This document shows, in pieces, positions 52,952-62,430 of a DNA stretch of 64,000 nucleotides. The DNA is from Flavimaricola marinus. Lineage in GTDB: Bacteria; Pseudomonadota; Alphaproteobacteria; Rhodobacterales; Rhodobacteraceae. The stretch spans positions 186,001 to 250,000 of the forward strand of contig NZ_FXZK01000004.1 in assembly GCF_900184895.1 (NCBI RefSeq). The letters are read 5' to 3'. Within the stretch, counting starts at the first letter, position 1; each line of letters begins with the position of its first letter. Position numbers and translations under genes: made by a program. The notes beneath the pieces were generated by a model that was given only the letters and a program-made list of their open reading frames with translations, was not told the origin of the DNA and ran no database searches.

Positions 52952-53728
52952 CTAGATTAACGCATGTGCAATTTGCCGGTGCAAATCGGTCGGCGCGGCC
53001 ACGACACCGTTGGTTTGCGGCATCACGTTGTTGAACTGCAGCGGCTGGCCGGTCCTGTCGGTCACGGTGCCTCCGGCTTCGGAGAGGATCAGCGCCCCGC
53101 CGGCGATGTCCCATTCCCATGTCGGCCGCAGCGTGACCATGCCGTCGAAGGCGCCTTCGGCGACGAGGCACATCCGCCAAGCCAGCGAGGACCGGAACTT
53201 TCGCTGGAAGGGCGGCACCTGCCCGGTGGCCCAATGCTGCGATTCCATCGTGGGCTTGGCCGTGAGCACCTTGGCGCTGCCCATGTCGGACACGCTGCTG
53301 ACCTGAATTCGCCGGCCATTGAGCGTGGCGCCGCCGCCGATCTCGGCCGCATAGAGCGCCTTGTGGCAGGGCAGGAACACCACCGCGGCCACCACGACGC
53401 CATCGCGGGCGATGGCTAGCGAATGCGCCCAGTCCTTTGTCCCCGCGATGAACGACCGCGTGCCGTCGATCGGATCGACGATGAAGGTGTGCCGGTGCGT
53501 CAGCCTTGCGTCGCTGTCGGGCGTTTCCTCGGACAGCCAGCCGTAGTCCGGCCGCGCCGTGGTCAGCCGCGCCTTGAGCAGCGCGTCGACGGCCAGATCG
53601 GCATCGGTGACAGGCCCGGCCCCGCCCGGCTTGTCGGTGACATGCGGCGTCTTCATCGCGTGCCGGAGCGCCAGTTTCCCTGCTTCTCTGGCGGCGTCCT
53701 GCAGGAGCGCCAGATCATTCCCCTGCAA
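52952..53728 (-). CDS. cysQ: 3'(2'),5'-bisphosphate nucleotidase / inositol monophosphatase family
   Basis: Encodes 258 residues. Metal-binding motifs of the lithium-sensitive phosphatase family are WLSEETPDS, DPIDGTRSF and WEWDIAGGALILSEAGG. The likely job is hydrolysis of PAP to AMP during sulfate assimilation; inositol-phosphate activity cannot be excluded. It overlaps the end of pmbA by 14 bp, so the two are probably coupled. Confidence 0.88.
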   Translation of the reverse strand: MQGNDLALLQDAAREAGKLALRHAMKTPHVTDKPGGAGPVTDADLAVDALLKARLTTARPDYGWLSEETPDSDARLTHRHTFIVDPIDGTRSFIAGTKDWAHSLAIARDGVVVAAVVFLPCHKALYAAEIGGGATLNGRRIQVSSVSDMGSAKVLTAKPTMESQHWATGQVPPFQRKFRSSLAWRMCLVAEGAFDGMVTLRPTWEWDIAGGALILSEAGGTVTDRTGQPLQFNNVMPQTNGVVAAPTDLHRQIAHALI

Positions 53729-55061
53729 GGGTCAATCCATCGATCAAGAGTGACGGCACGACCCGGCTGAGGTGCGCGCGGGCATCGTTGGCGGGCACGA
53801 TCCGCAGCAGCATGTCGCGCAGGTTTCCGGCGACGGTGCATTCCGCGACAGGGTAGGCCAGTTCGCCGTTCTCGACCCAGAACCCGGATGCCCCGCGCGA
53901 GTAATCCCCGGTGTTGGGGTTGATCGTGGAGCCGATCATCGAGGTGACGAGCAGCCCGGTCCCCATCTGGGCGACGAGATCGGCCCGGCTGGCGCTGCCT
54001 TGGGTCAGCGCCACGTTGCTGATCTGCGGAGAGGGCGGCCCCCCTGTTCCGCGGGCGGCGTTCGCGGTGGATTGGAGCCCCAGTTTCCGGGCGGTGGCCA
54101 GATCCAGCGTCCAGCCGGTCAGCCGCCCGTCCTCGACGATGGCCCGCCGCTGCGTCGGCAGCCCTTCGCCGTCGAACAGCTTGGAGCCGCCGGTCCGCAC
54201 CCGGTGCGGGTCTTCGATCAGGTCGATCCCGTCGGGCAGCACCTGTTCGCCGAGCGCATCCCGCAACCACGAGGACCCCCGTGCGATCATCATCCCGTTG
54301 GACGCCTGCAGCAGGCTGCCGATCAGCGCCGAGGAGATCCGTTCGTCGAACAGTACCGGATAGGTTCCGGTCTTGGGCTTGCGCGGCCCGTGTCGCGCGA
54401 CCGCCCGTTCCCCGGCAATCCGCCCGATCTCTTCGGCACTGCGCAGGTCGGCCTGAAAGATCCGGCTGTCGTGATCGTAGTCCCGCTCCATCCCGGTGCC
54501 GGCGCCCGCGATGGCGACGCAGGAGATCCCCCGGTCGCTCCGCGCGTAGCCGCCGGAGAAACCGTTGCTGGTGGCCAGATGGATCTGTCGCCGTCCGTAG
54601 CCTGCCGAGGCGCTGTCGATTTGCGTCACCCCGTCGACCGCCCGCGCAGCGGCTTCGGCGGTGCGCGCGTCCTGTTCCAGATCGCTGGGCCAGGGTTCGT
54701 CGGTGTCGTCGTAGAGCTCGAGCCGGGTGCTGTCGGTGTCGGTGGCCAGTTGCGCCGGATCGGCCAGACCGGCGTGCGGATCGGCGGGTGCCATCCGCGC
54801 CATCGCCACAGCCCGTTCGGCCATCCGGCTGATCGTGGCGTCGGAGGCGTCGGAGACCGAGACATTGGCCTGTTGCTGCCCGACGAACACCCGCAGCCCG
54901 ATGTCGATCCCTTCGGACCGCTCGGCCTGTTCCAACGCGCCCGCCCGCACGTCGATGGAGATCGAGGTGCCTTGGACGACCACGCAATCGGCGGTTTCGG
55001 CGCCTGCCTTTTGGGCGGCGCTCAGGATACGGTCGGCAAGATCAGGGAGGCTGTGCGGCAT
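53715..55061 (-). CDS. pmbA: TldE/PmbA-type protein
   Basis: Encodes 448 residues of the TldD/PmbA family. It lacks the HExxH zinc motif of the TldD subunit, so it is the TldE/PmbA type, which pairs with TldD to form a peptide protease (microcin and CcdA processing in E. coli). Typical segments are VRAGALEQAERSEGIDIGLR and SNGFSGGYARS. It is the first gene of the minus-strand group ending at lpxK. No tldD is present in the window. Confidence 0.93.
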   Translation of the reverse strand: MPHSLPDLADRILSAAQKAGAETADCVVVQGTSISIDVRAGALEQAERSEGIDIGLRVFVGQQQANVSVSDASDATISRMAERAVAMARMAPADPHAGLADPAQLATDTDSTRLELYDDTDEPWPSDLEQDARTAEAAARAVDGVTQIDSASAGYGRRQIHLATSNGFSGGYARSDRGISCVAIAGAGTGMERDYDHDSRIFQADLRSAEEIGRIAGERAVARHGPRKPKTGTYPVLFDERISSALIGSLLQASNGMMIARGSSWLRDALGEQVLPDGIDLIEDPHRVRTGGSKLFDGEGLPTQRRAIVEDGRLTGWTLDLATARKLGLQSTANAARGTGGPPSPQISNVALTQGSASRADLVAQMGTGLLVTSMIGSTINPNTGDYSRGASGFWVENGELAYPVAECTVAGNLRDMLLRIVPANDARAHLSRVVPSLLIDGLTLAGE

Positions 55062-55134
55062 GGTCTGTCCTTTGACACGTCGTTAGAGCCGAGGTAGCCC
55101 CTCGGCCCCGATTGGGCAAGGTCTGTGCCGTCGA

Positions 55135-56655
55135 TCAGCGCAGCTGCTGGCCGTTGGCGATGATCTTGCCGTCCTGCGTCAGCTCGATCCGCGAGACCTG
55201 CGTATCGGGCCCGTCGCCGGGCACCGTGACCATGCCCAGCCCCATTCGCAGCCCGAAGAGCGCGTCGGTGGGGATCAGCCCGAGATCGGCCAGCGCCTCG
55301 ATCATCCCGTTCAGCCCGGAGGCCTCCAGCGCCGCCTCGCCCGTGGGCCGCGGCATCCCCGGATAGGTGACCGTATCGCCCGCGTCGAAGGTGAACGCCC
55401 CTTGGCCGCTGATCCGCGCTCCCAGCCCCGCGACGGTGAGGTCCGACAGGCTGACCGAAGTGACATCGATAGGCAGTTCGTTGTCGAAATTCAGCCCTTC
55501 GAGCGACAGGATGTCCAGCCAGTCGACCTTGTTGATCGCGCTTCCCTCGATCACGATGGAAAAGTCGCCGGGACTTCGGTCGAGCGCCTTGTCCGGATCG
55601 AACAGGTTCCAGATCGACGGCCCGAGCCGCAGATCATTGAGCGACAGCTGGAAGCTGAAATCCTGCGCACCGGTATCGGCCAGAAGCGGCAGCTCGAAGC
55701 CGCCGGAGAACTCCGCCACGTCAAAGCCGATCTCGGGGCTCATCACCAGTGGCTGTTCGATATTGGCCAGCAGGTTGCTGCTCGCCCCAAAGACGCTGAT
55801 CCCGTTCTGGTCGAAGCTGAACCGGGCCTCGCCCGGACCGGTCGAGATGGTTTGCCGGTCGACCAGATTGCCGGATGCAAAGGATTCCGTGAAGGTCTCG
55901 TTGCCCGTCGAGGTCGAACCGCCGGTGATATACATCCCGTCCCGCAGCGCCGTGCCCAGATTGAGGAGACTGGCCCCGCCGGGGATCAACCCCATGTTGA
56001 TCGTGGAGGTGCTCGGCCCGTAGCGCCCTTCGGACCGGGTCGAGAAGTCGTCGCCGCTCTGCATCGAGAAGTCCGTCGTCATGGCCCCGATGCTGCTTTC
56101 GCTGAACACCACCGTCAGGCTGTCTTCGAGCACCCGGGTCAGGGTTTCGCTGCTGTCGATGGCGAGCGTCATGTTCACCTCGATGTCCGGAGCGCCGGAG
56201 ACCTGCGCCTCGCCCATGGTCATCACGACCGCTTCGGTCCGCGTGCTGTAGCTGATCGCCCCGGGATCGCCCGAGGCAAGCGTGGTGATCGCGTCCGGCC
56301 CGATCTCCATCACGATACTGCCGTCGCCCTCGCCGGGGATCCGCCCCGACAGGCGCGCGGAAAACCCGGCCGGGTAGACGATGCTGACGCTGCCGTCGCT
56401 GTTTTCCTCCAGCGTATAGTCGGACAGGGTGACGCTGAGCTCACCGATCCCCATGGGCAGCGCCCAGTCGATCGATTCCGCCGTGACCGTCACCACCGCC
56501 CCGTCGCGCGACGTGCTGGCCGACCGGGTCGCGCCGTAAGCCGCGTAGAGCGCATCGGAGTTCGCCATGACGTCTTCGGCCGTGATTTGCGCGGCGGCCG
56601 GGATCGCCCAGCAGAGCGCGGTGCTGGCGCTGAGAAGTGACAACAGACGGGTCAT
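55135..56655 (-). CDS. DUF2125-domain secreted protein, paralogue 1
   Basis: Encodes 506 residues from ATG 56655. A signal peptide (MTRLLSLLSASTALCWAIPAAA) precedes a beta-rich region of long repeats. The C-terminal part (GQGAFTFDAGDTVTYPGMPRP to KIIANGQQLR) aligns with the gene at 56730-58229, so the two are paralogues. The family (DUF2125, found in alphaproteobacteria) has no known function to me. It is separated from its paralogue by a strong terminator, and a GC-rich hairpin (55088-55106) lies 29 bp after its stop. Confidence 0.85.
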   Translation of the reverse strand: MTRLLSLLSASTALCWAIPAAAQITAEDVMANSDALYAAYGATRSASTSRDGAVVTVTAESIDWALPMGIGELSVTLSDYTLEENSDGSVSIVYPAGFSARLSGRIPGEGDGSIVMEIGPDAITTLASGDPGAISYSTRTEAVVMTMGEAQVSGAPDIEVNMTLAIDSSETLTRVLEDSLTVVFSESSIGAMTTDFSMQSGDDFSTRSEGRYGPSTSTINMGLIPGGASLLNLGTALRDGMYITGGSTSTGNETFTESFASGNLVDRQTISTGPGEARFSFDQNGISVFGASSNLLANIEQPLVMSPEIGFDVAEFSGGFELPLLADTGAQDFSFQLSLNDLRLGPSIWNLFDPDKALDRSPGDFSIVIEGSAINKVDWLDILSLEGLNFDNELPIDVTSVSLSDLTVAGLGARISGQGAFTFDAGDTVTYPGMPRPTGEAALEASGLNGMIEALADLGLIPTDALFGLRMGLGMVTVPGDGPDTQVSRIELTQDGKIIANGQQLR

Positions 56656-56674
56656 GGGAGGCTCCTTTGCAATC

Positions 56675-56707
56675 AAAAACGCCGCGCGGGGATGTCCTCG
56701 CGCGGCG
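56675..56707 (-). terminator. intrinsic terminator between the DUF2125 paralogues
   Basis: On the minus strand a 12-bp GC-rich stem (CGCCGCGCG with CGCGCGGCG at the core) is followed by five T. It lies 23 bp after the stop of the 56730-58229 gene and should end its transcript before the next gene. Confidence 0.88.
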
Positions 56708-56729
56708 CTGTTCGTCCTGTAGCCGCGGC

Positions 56730-58229
56730 TTATTGCAGCCGCTGTCCGTTGGCGATGACGTGACCCTGATCGTTCACCTCGATCTTGGAGGTCAGCATGT
56801 CGTCACCGACCGGCGTGGCGAACACGCCCATCATCATCCGCGCACCCATGACCTGCTCTTCGGGGAGCAGACCCATCTGGGTCAGCTTGTCGATCAGACC
56901 GTTGGCCCCGTTGACCGCGACATTCAGCTCACCCTCGGGCCGGGGGACGCCGGGGAAGGTGGTCAGGTCGTTGTTGTCAAAGGTAAAGCTGCCGTCGCCG
57001 AGCACTTCGGCACCGGCGATCTGCACGGTCAGCTCATCGAGCGTCAGGCTGTTCAGCGCACCGGGCATGTCGGCCCGCGCGATCTCCATCGCCTGCGCCG
57101 GATCGAGCAGGTCGTAGAACAGGCTGCCGGAGCCGGAGAGCGCGATGATCAGCGAGGCCGGATCACGCGGCAGCACTCCGCCGGGATCGGCCATGCTCCA
57201 GATCATGTCGTTGACCGCCAGATCGACCAGCTTGAACGAGGCGGAGAAGTCCTTGGGCGCGTTCGACTGGCTGAGCGGCAGGGCAATGTTCACCCCGTAT
57301 TCGCCGAGCGACAGGTCCACCGGGAACGGCACTTCGCTGCCCGAGAAGGACACGGCCAGTTCGGTCAGCGCGTTGGAATAGCTGATCCCGTCGTAGTTCA
57401 TGCTCAGCTCCAGCGCACCCGACGCCAGGCTCGCGGTGCCGTTCGCCATGTCGGAGCCCTCTTCGAAGGCGAAGAGATAGGCCGATTGGCCGAAGCTGTA
57501 GCCTGCATCGAGGTAGAACCCGTCGATGAACATCGACTCGGGCGCGTCGAAATCCATATCCGCCGGCATCCCCATTTCGCCTTCGACGGCCAGATCCGCG
57601 ATCTGTCCGGAGAAGTTGACGAGCAGGTCTTCGGCTTCGTCGTTCACATCGACAAGGATGTCGACGCCGCCGACGTCCATGTCGTAGCTGATGACGTTCA
57701 GGTCGCCGTAGCTCGTGGTGTAGCTGCCGGTCACGTTGTTCATGTTGAGCAGGATCTCGGCGGGCACGACTTCGTCCCGGTCGCGGATCTCGTCGACCGA
57801 GACGCCGATCCGGTTGGCGGTGAAATCATAGGTCATGGCGCTGCTGTCGCCCGACACGACCATCTCGATCCCGGTCTGCGTGACGTTGATCGTCGCGCTT
57901 TCGCCCGGTGCCCCGGTGATCGTGACGGGATAGCTTTCCGACATCACCACGGACACCGTGCCGTCGCCCCGTTCGGTGAATACGATCGACGGGATGGTCG
58001 ACGTGATCGAGGTGCCGTCTTCGGACATTTCCATGGTCAGATCGGTGATCGTCAGGCTGGAGCCGACCATCGTTTCCGATCCGATGGTGATCCCCTCTTG
58101 CCCGTAGACGGACATGCCTTCTTTCCAGTTGTCCCAGACCTCTTGTGCCGTCACGTCGGCGCTTGCCGCACCGGCTGTCAGCAAGGCCGCGATGCAGGTC
58201 GCGGTTCCGTTCGTTGCGAATGCTTTCAT
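56730..58229 (-). CDS. DUF2125-domain secreted protein, paralogue 2
   Basis: Encodes 499 residues. A signal peptide (MKAFATNGTATCIAALLTAGAASA) precedes a region with the same architecture as its neighbour: beta-rich, acidic, Thr/Ser-rich and without cysteines in the mature part. It shares the segment FTFDNNDLTTFPGVPRP and the ending GHVIANGQRLQ with paralogue 1. The AAGGAATTAGAG ribosome-binding site lies before the ATG at 58229. Likely a periplasmic or outer-membrane-associated protein; function unknown. Confidence 0.87.
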   Translation of the reverse strand: MKAFATNGTATCIAALLTAGAASADVTAQEVWDNWKEGMSVYGQEGITIGSETMVGSSLTITDLTMEMSEDGTSITSTIPSIVFTERGDGTVSVVMSESYPVTITGAPGESATINVTQTGIEMVVSGDSSAMTYDFTANRIGVSVDEIRDRDEVVPAEILLNMNNVTGSYTTSYGDLNVISYDMDVGGVDILVDVNDEAEDLLVNFSGQIADLAVEGEMGMPADMDFDAPESMFIDGFYLDAGYSFGQSAYLFAFEEGSDMANGTASLASGALELSMNYDGISYSNALTELAVSFSGSEVPFPVDLSLGEYGVNIALPLSQSNAPKDFSASFKLVDLAVNDMIWSMADPGGVLPRDPASLIIALSGSGSLFYDLLDPAQAMEIARADMPGALNSLTLDELTVQIAGAEVLGDGSFTFDNNDLTTFPGVPRPEGELNVAVNGANGLIDKLTQMGLLPEEQVMGARMMMGVFATPVGDDMLTSKIEVNDQGHVIANGQRLQ

Positions 58230-58356
58230 CTCTAATTCCTTCCCGTTTGAATGCGTCGCCAGCTTCCATTGCCCCGCCGGTTCGGTCAAGGTCAGGAAAT
58301 CTTGACCCGAACCTAAGCGCGGTTCCGGGCTGATAAAAGACGAGAAAGGCAAAAAC

Positions 58357-59106
58357 ATGGATATGACGGGCAAAGTTGTGGTGATCACGGGCGCAAGCCG
58401 TGGCATCGGAGAAGCGGCTGCGCGCGCCTTTGCGGATGCCGGGGCCAAGGTGGCCCTCGTCGCCCGCAGCGGCGACCGGATCGCCCAGATCGCCGGCGAG
58501 ATCGGGCCGGGCGCCATTGCCATCCCTTGCGACGTGAGCCGCTATTGGGAGATGGAAGCCGCGATCAACGCCACGGTGGCCGAATTCGGCCGCCTCGACG
58601 TTCTGATCGCCAATGCCGGCGCGATCGAGCCGATTTCCCATATGGCCGAGGCCGATCCCGAGGCTTGGGGCAAGATCATCGACATCAACCTCAAGGGCGT
58701 GTTCCACGGGATGCGTGCCGCCTTGCCGGTGATGCTGGAGCAGGGCGAAGGGGCCATCCTGTCGATCTCCTCCGGTGCGGCCCACGGCCCGGTGGAGGGG
58801 TGGTCGCATTATTGCTCCTCCAAGGCCGGCGCCCATATGCTCAACCAGATGCTCCACAAGGAATATGCCGAGGCCGGTATCCGCGCCATCGGCCTGTCCC
58901 CCGGCACCGTCGCCACCGAAATGCAGCGCGAGATCAAGGCCAGCGGCATCAACCCGGTCAGCCAGCTGCAATGGGAGGATCACATTCCCCCCGAATGGGT
59001 CGCCAAGTGCCTGATGTGGATGGCCACGCCCGATGCAGACGAGTGGCTGGGCAAGGAGATATCCCTGCGCCAGCCCGAGATCCGCGACCGCTTGGGCCTG
59101 ACCTGA
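58357..59106 (+). CDS. SDR-family NAD(P)-dependent oxidoreductase
   Basis: Encodes 249 residues of a classical SDR. The cofactor motif is TGASRGIGEAA, the active-site Ser lies in SISSGAAHG and the YxxxK pair in YCSSKAG. It starts 128 bp from the divergent DUF2125 gene. The substrate cannot be read from the sequence. The gene appears to be transcribed alone. Confidence 0.9.
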   Translation: MDMTGKVVVITGASRGIGEAAARAFADAGAKVALVARSGDRIAQIAGEIGPGAIAIPCDVSRYWEMEAAINATVAEFGRLDVLIANAGAIEPISHMAEADPEAWGKIIDINLKGVFHGMRAALPVMLEQGEGAILSISSGAAHGPVEGWSHYCSSKAGAHMLNQMLHKEYAEAGIRAIGLSPGTVATEMQREIKASGINPVSQLQWEDHIPPEWVAKCLMWMATPDADEWLGKEISLRQPEIRDRLGLT

Positions 59107-59123
59107 GCCTCGGGGCCGGCCCC

Positions 59124-59513
59124 CTAGACCGGTCCGTCGTGCTGATGCGCCTCCGGATCGGCCGCCCAGCGCCGGGCGGCGTCGATCTGTGCGAGCGTGA
59201 AGCTGCGCATCTGGATCGGGCTGACCGCGCTCGCCGCCTGAATGAACGGGCTGAACCACGCGATGTCGGACACCACGGCCACGTGGCTGATGTGCATGAT
59301 GTTGCGCATGTCGAAGAACATCCCCGGCAGGATCACCGTCGGATCGAACCCGGTGAACCCCTTGACCACCTCGACCAGTTTGATCTTGCCGTGGGTGTCG
59401 ATGAACTTCTGCATCGGTTCGACGATCTTGTCGTAATCCTCGCGGCTGATGTGTCCGTCGACGGTGAATTCGACGGTCTTGGTTTCCGGGTCTTCGACAT
59501 AGGTGACGGGCAT
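59124..59513 (-). CDS. SpoIIAA-like (STAS-related) small protein
   Basis: Encodes 129 residues. The sequence pattern TVEFTVDGHISREDYDKIVEPM and GKIKLVEVVKGFTGF matches SpoIIAA-like proteins of the PF11964 type, which bind lipids or act as small adaptors; no enzyme motif is seen. It converges with the SDR gene (17 bp between ends). GGAGGAG precedes the ATG at 59513. Confidence 0.78.
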   Translation of the reverse strand: MPVTYVEDPETKTVEFTVDGHISREDYDKIVEPMQKFIDTHGKIKLVEVVKGFTGFDPTVILPGMFFDMRNIMHISHVAVVSDIAWFSPFIQAASAVSPIQMRSFTLAQIDAARRWAADPEAHQHDGPV

Positions 59514-59576
59514 GGCGGCTCCTCCTCTGGATGAGAGGAACCTAACAGGTGGGGCGGTCCAAGGGTTTGATCTGGG

Positions 59577-59870
59577 TCAACCCTTGCGCCGTTTTCCCGG
59601 CACCCGGCTGAGGAAGTCCGGCGGCCGTTTCGCTACCCAAGCCGCGAATTTCGCCAGCCGGGGGTGGCTCCGCAGGGCTTCGGGGGTGTTGTAGAGCCGC
59701 GCCAGCTCGGCCTCGCTGAGCGTGGCGTGGATTTCCTTGTGGCAGATGTGGTGCAGCAGAACCGTCGGCCCGCCCTTGCCGCCCTTGAGCTTGGGGATCA
59801 GGTGGTGAAGGCTTTGCGGCACGTTCGCCGGGATCGGGCGCAGGCACAGCGGGCAGGTGGGATCGGGCAT
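59577..59870 (-). CDS. HNH-motif protein
   Basis: Encodes 97 residues from ATG 59870 (MPDPTCPLCLRPI); an upstream ATG at 59924 would add 18 residues. A CPLC knuckle and the HNH-like core HHLIPKLKGGKGG...HHICHKEIHATLSEAE are visible. Such small HNH proteins may be nucleases but many are uncharacterised; no restriction or phage genes lie nearby. It diverges from mscS (86 bp between starts). Confidence 0.78.
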   Translation of the reverse strand: MPDPTCPLCLRPIPANVPQSLHHLIPKLKGGKGGPTVLLHHICHKEIHATLSEAELARLYNTPEALRSHPRLAKFAAWVAKRPPDFLSRVPGKRRKG

Positions 59871-59956
59871 TGGCGGGCCGGTTTTGCGGGCGGGGGCTTG
59901 TCTGGACAGGCGGTTATGCGTCACAAGGTGGCGTCTCGGCGCTGAAAGGCAACTCC

Positions 59957-61279
59957 ATGCTCACTGACAATCCACTGGTGGCCCAGGCTTGGGGCTATGT
60001 CGAACCGGGTTGGGACCTGGCCAAGAGCTGGCTCTTGTCTCCGGCCGCATGGTCGCAGTTTGGCATCCTGCTCGCCTCTTGGTTTCTGGCCGTGGTGGTT
60101 GCCCGCATCGTGGGCGCTCGTCTGACCGGGGTTTTGACCCCGACCGCCGGGTCGGAGACCATGCTCTCGAAGGCCCGTCGCTTTCTGCTGATCTTCGTGC
60201 CGCTGCTGCTGCCGCTCTTTGCCTATGCCTTTACCGCGCTGGGCGAGCAGATTACCCGGAGCCTGTTCGGATCGGGCGCGGTCATCGCCTTTGGCAAGCG
60301 CATCTTTCTGTTCATCGCCGCCCGCATTCTGGTGCGCGACATCATCACCATCCCGTTCCTGAACGCGCTGGGCCGCTTTGTCCTTGTCCCGGTGGCCGCG
60401 CTTTATGCCCTTGGCCTGCTGGACCCGGTGTCCCTGTGGCTGACCGAGACCGTCGTGGGCGTGGGCAACATCCGCTTTTCGCTGATGTCGATCGTGCGCG
60501 GCGTGATTGCGGGCAGCATTCTGTTCTGGCTCGGCAGTTGGTCGAACCAGCAGACCGCGACCTATATCGAAAAGCAGCAGATGCGTCCGGCGATCCGGCA
60601 GCTGATCATCAAGGCGATCGAGTTCACGATCTTTGCCGTCGCGTTCATTCTGTTGATGAGCATCATCGGCATCCCCCTCGGATCGCTGGCGGTCTTGGGC
60701 GGTGCCATCGGTGTCGGCCTTGGTTTCGGCCTGCAGAAGATCGCGTCGAACTTCATCTCTGGCGTGATCCTTCTCGTCGAGGGGCAGGCCACGGTCGGCG
60801 ACTATGTCGAACTGGATGGCGGTGAGGCGGGTATCATCATCAAGATGATGGCCCGCGCCACCATCCTCGAGACCTATGACGGCAAGTGGATCGTCGTTCC
60901 GAACGAGGATTTCATCACCACCCGCGTGGTCAACTACAGCGATTCCGGCAGCGCCAAACGCTATGAGGCCGCGTTCTCGGTGAGCTATGACACCGACATC
61001 AACCGCATTCCCGACATCATCAACCCGGCCGTCGCCGCGCTTGATTTCGTGCTGACCGAGCCGGAGGGCCCGGATTGCGAGCTTGTCGGCTTTGGCGACA
61101 GCGGCATCGATTTCGCCGTCGAATATTGGGTGAACGGCATCGACGACGGCAAGAACAAATACAAGAGCCATGTGCTCTTTGCCGTGTGGAACGCCCTGAA
61201 GGATCACGGGATCGAGATCCCCTATCCGCACCGTGTCGTCGAGATCAAAGGGCAGATGCCCGCGCCCAAGCCGGCGTGA
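59957..61279 (+). CDS. MscS-family mechanosensitive ion channel
   Basis: Encodes 440 residues from ATG 59957. It has about five N-terminal membrane helices followed by the pore-lining helix region (LGSLAVLGGAIGVGLGFGLQ) and the MscS beta domain (EGQATVGDYVEL, VVPNEDFITTRVVNYS). It would release solutes during hypo-osmotic shock. It is longer than E. coli MscS because of extra N-terminal helices. Its stop overlaps the GTG start of the flavoprotein gene by 4 bp. Confidence 0.93.
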   Translation: MLTDNPLVAQAWGYVEPGWDLAKSWLLSPAAWSQFGILLASWFLAVVVARIVGARLTGVLTPTAGSETMLSKARRFLLIFVPLLLPLFAYAFTALGEQITRSLFGSGAVIAFGKRIFLFIAARILVRDIITIPFLNALGRFVLVPVAALYALGLLDPVSLWLTETVVGVGNIRFSLMSIVRGVIAGSILFWLGSWSNQQTATYIEKQQMRPAIRQLIIKAIEFTIFAVAFILLMSIIGIPLGSLAVLGGAIGVGLGFGLQKIASNFISGVILLVEGQATVGDYVELDGGEAGIIIKMMARATILETYDGKWIVVPNEDFITTRVVNYSDSGSAKRYEAAFSVSYDTDINRIPDIINPAVAALDFVLTEPEGPDCELVGFGDSGIDFAVEYWVNGIDDGKNKYKSHVLFAVWNALKDHGIEIPYPHRVVEIKGQMPAPKPA

Positions 61280-62430
61280 CCACGGCTCGCATCATCGGTG
61301 CCGGCCCGGCGGGCCTGATGGCGGCCGAGGTCTTGGCCGGGGCGGGCGTCTCTGTGCGGATCGCCGACGCGATGCCCTCGCCGGCCCGCAAGTTCCTGAT
61401 GGCCGGGAAATCCGGCCTCAACCTGACCAAAGCCGAGCCGCTGCCCGCGTTTCTGGCGGCCTTTGGCCCTATCCCTGCGGAGATGACCCGAGTCCTGACT
61501 GATTTCGGCCCGGAGGCGGTGATCGACTGGGCCGAGGGCCTTGGCCAGACCGTCTTTACCGGCTCGACCGGCCGGGTTTTTCCGACCGTGATGAAGGCCT
61601 CGCCGCTGCTTCGGGCTTGGCTGGCCCGCTTGCAGGCGCTGGGCGTCGATCTCGACCGTCGCTGGCGCTGGACCGGGTGGGACGCGGAGGCCTTGGCCTT
61701 TGACACGCCGGATGGCCCGGTTCGTGAGCGCCCCGACCTGACCGTGCTGGCCATGGGCGGCGCCAGTTGGGCGTGCCTCGGCTCTGACGGGGCGTGGGCC
61801 GAGGCCATGCCGGGGCAGGTGGCGCCGTTCCAGCCAGCGAACATGGGATTTCGCGTCGACTGGTCGCCGCATATGGACGCGGTGCTCGGCCAGCCGGTGA
61901 AGGGATGCGCGCTGATCGCGGGCGATTGCACCAGCCGGGGCGAGTTTGTCCTGTCGGCCCGCGGCATCGAGGGCGGCGGCGTCTATGCCGTCAGCCGCGC
62001 CGTCCGCGAGGGCGCGCCGCTGGTCGTGGACCTCTGCCCGGACCTGTCGACCGAGGCGGTGGCCGAGCGCCTGTCCCGGTCGCGCGGCAAGACCAGCGTG
62101 GCCAATCATCTGCGCAAGGTGCTGGGCCTGTCGGGGGCGCGGATGGCGCTGCTCAACGAGTTTGGCCGTCCGTTCGGCACCGATTTGCCGCACGTCATCA
62201 AAGCCCTTCCGATCCGCCATCTGGGCCCGCGCCCGATCGACGAGGCGATCTCGACGGCGGGCGGGCTGCGCTTTGACGCTCTGACGAATTGGCAATTGCG
62301 CGCGCGGCCGGGCATCTTTGCCTGCGGCGAGATGCTCGATTGGGAAGCGCCGACCGGCGGCTACCTGATCTCGGCCTGTCTTGCCACCGGCCGGGCGGCG
62401 GCGCTGGCCGCGCTGGCGACCCGCGCCTAG
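61276..62430 (+). CDS. HI0933/BaiN-like FAD-dependent flavoprotein (TIGR03862 type)
   Basis: Encodes 384 residues from GTG 61276, overlapping the MscS stop (GTGA). The FAD-binding motif is RIIGAGPAGLMAAEVLAG, followed by PARKFLMAGKSGLNLTKAE typical of the HI0933/BaiN group. The C-terminal motif WEAPTGGYLISACLATGRAA contains the second FAD contact. Members are oxidoreductases of unknown substrate. It overlaps the convergent GST gene by 4 bp. Confidence 0.87.
   Translation: MTTARIIGAGPAGLMAAEVLAGAGVSVRIADAMPSPARKFLMAGKSGLNLTKAEPLPAFLAAFGPIPAEMTRVLTDFGPEAVIDWAEGLGQTVFTGSTGRVFPTVMKASPLLRAWLARLQALGVDLDRRWRWTGWDAEALAFDTPDGPVRERPDLTVLAMGGASWACLGSDGAWAEAMPGQVAPFQPANMGFRVDWSPHMDAVLGQPVKGCALIAGDCTSRGEFVLSARGIEGGGVYAVSRAVREGAPLVVDLCPDLSTEAVAERLSRSRGKTSVANHLRKVLGLSGARMALLNEFGRPFGTDLPHVIKALPIRHLGPRPIDEAISTAGGLRFDALTNWQLRARPGIFACGEMLDWEAPTGGYLISACLATGRAAALAALATRA

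Noticed and set aside
56637-58235. 532-codon plus-strand frame opposite the DUF2125 genes
   Set aside because: Antisense shadow across a strong terminator; the minus-strand products have signal peptides and paralogy.
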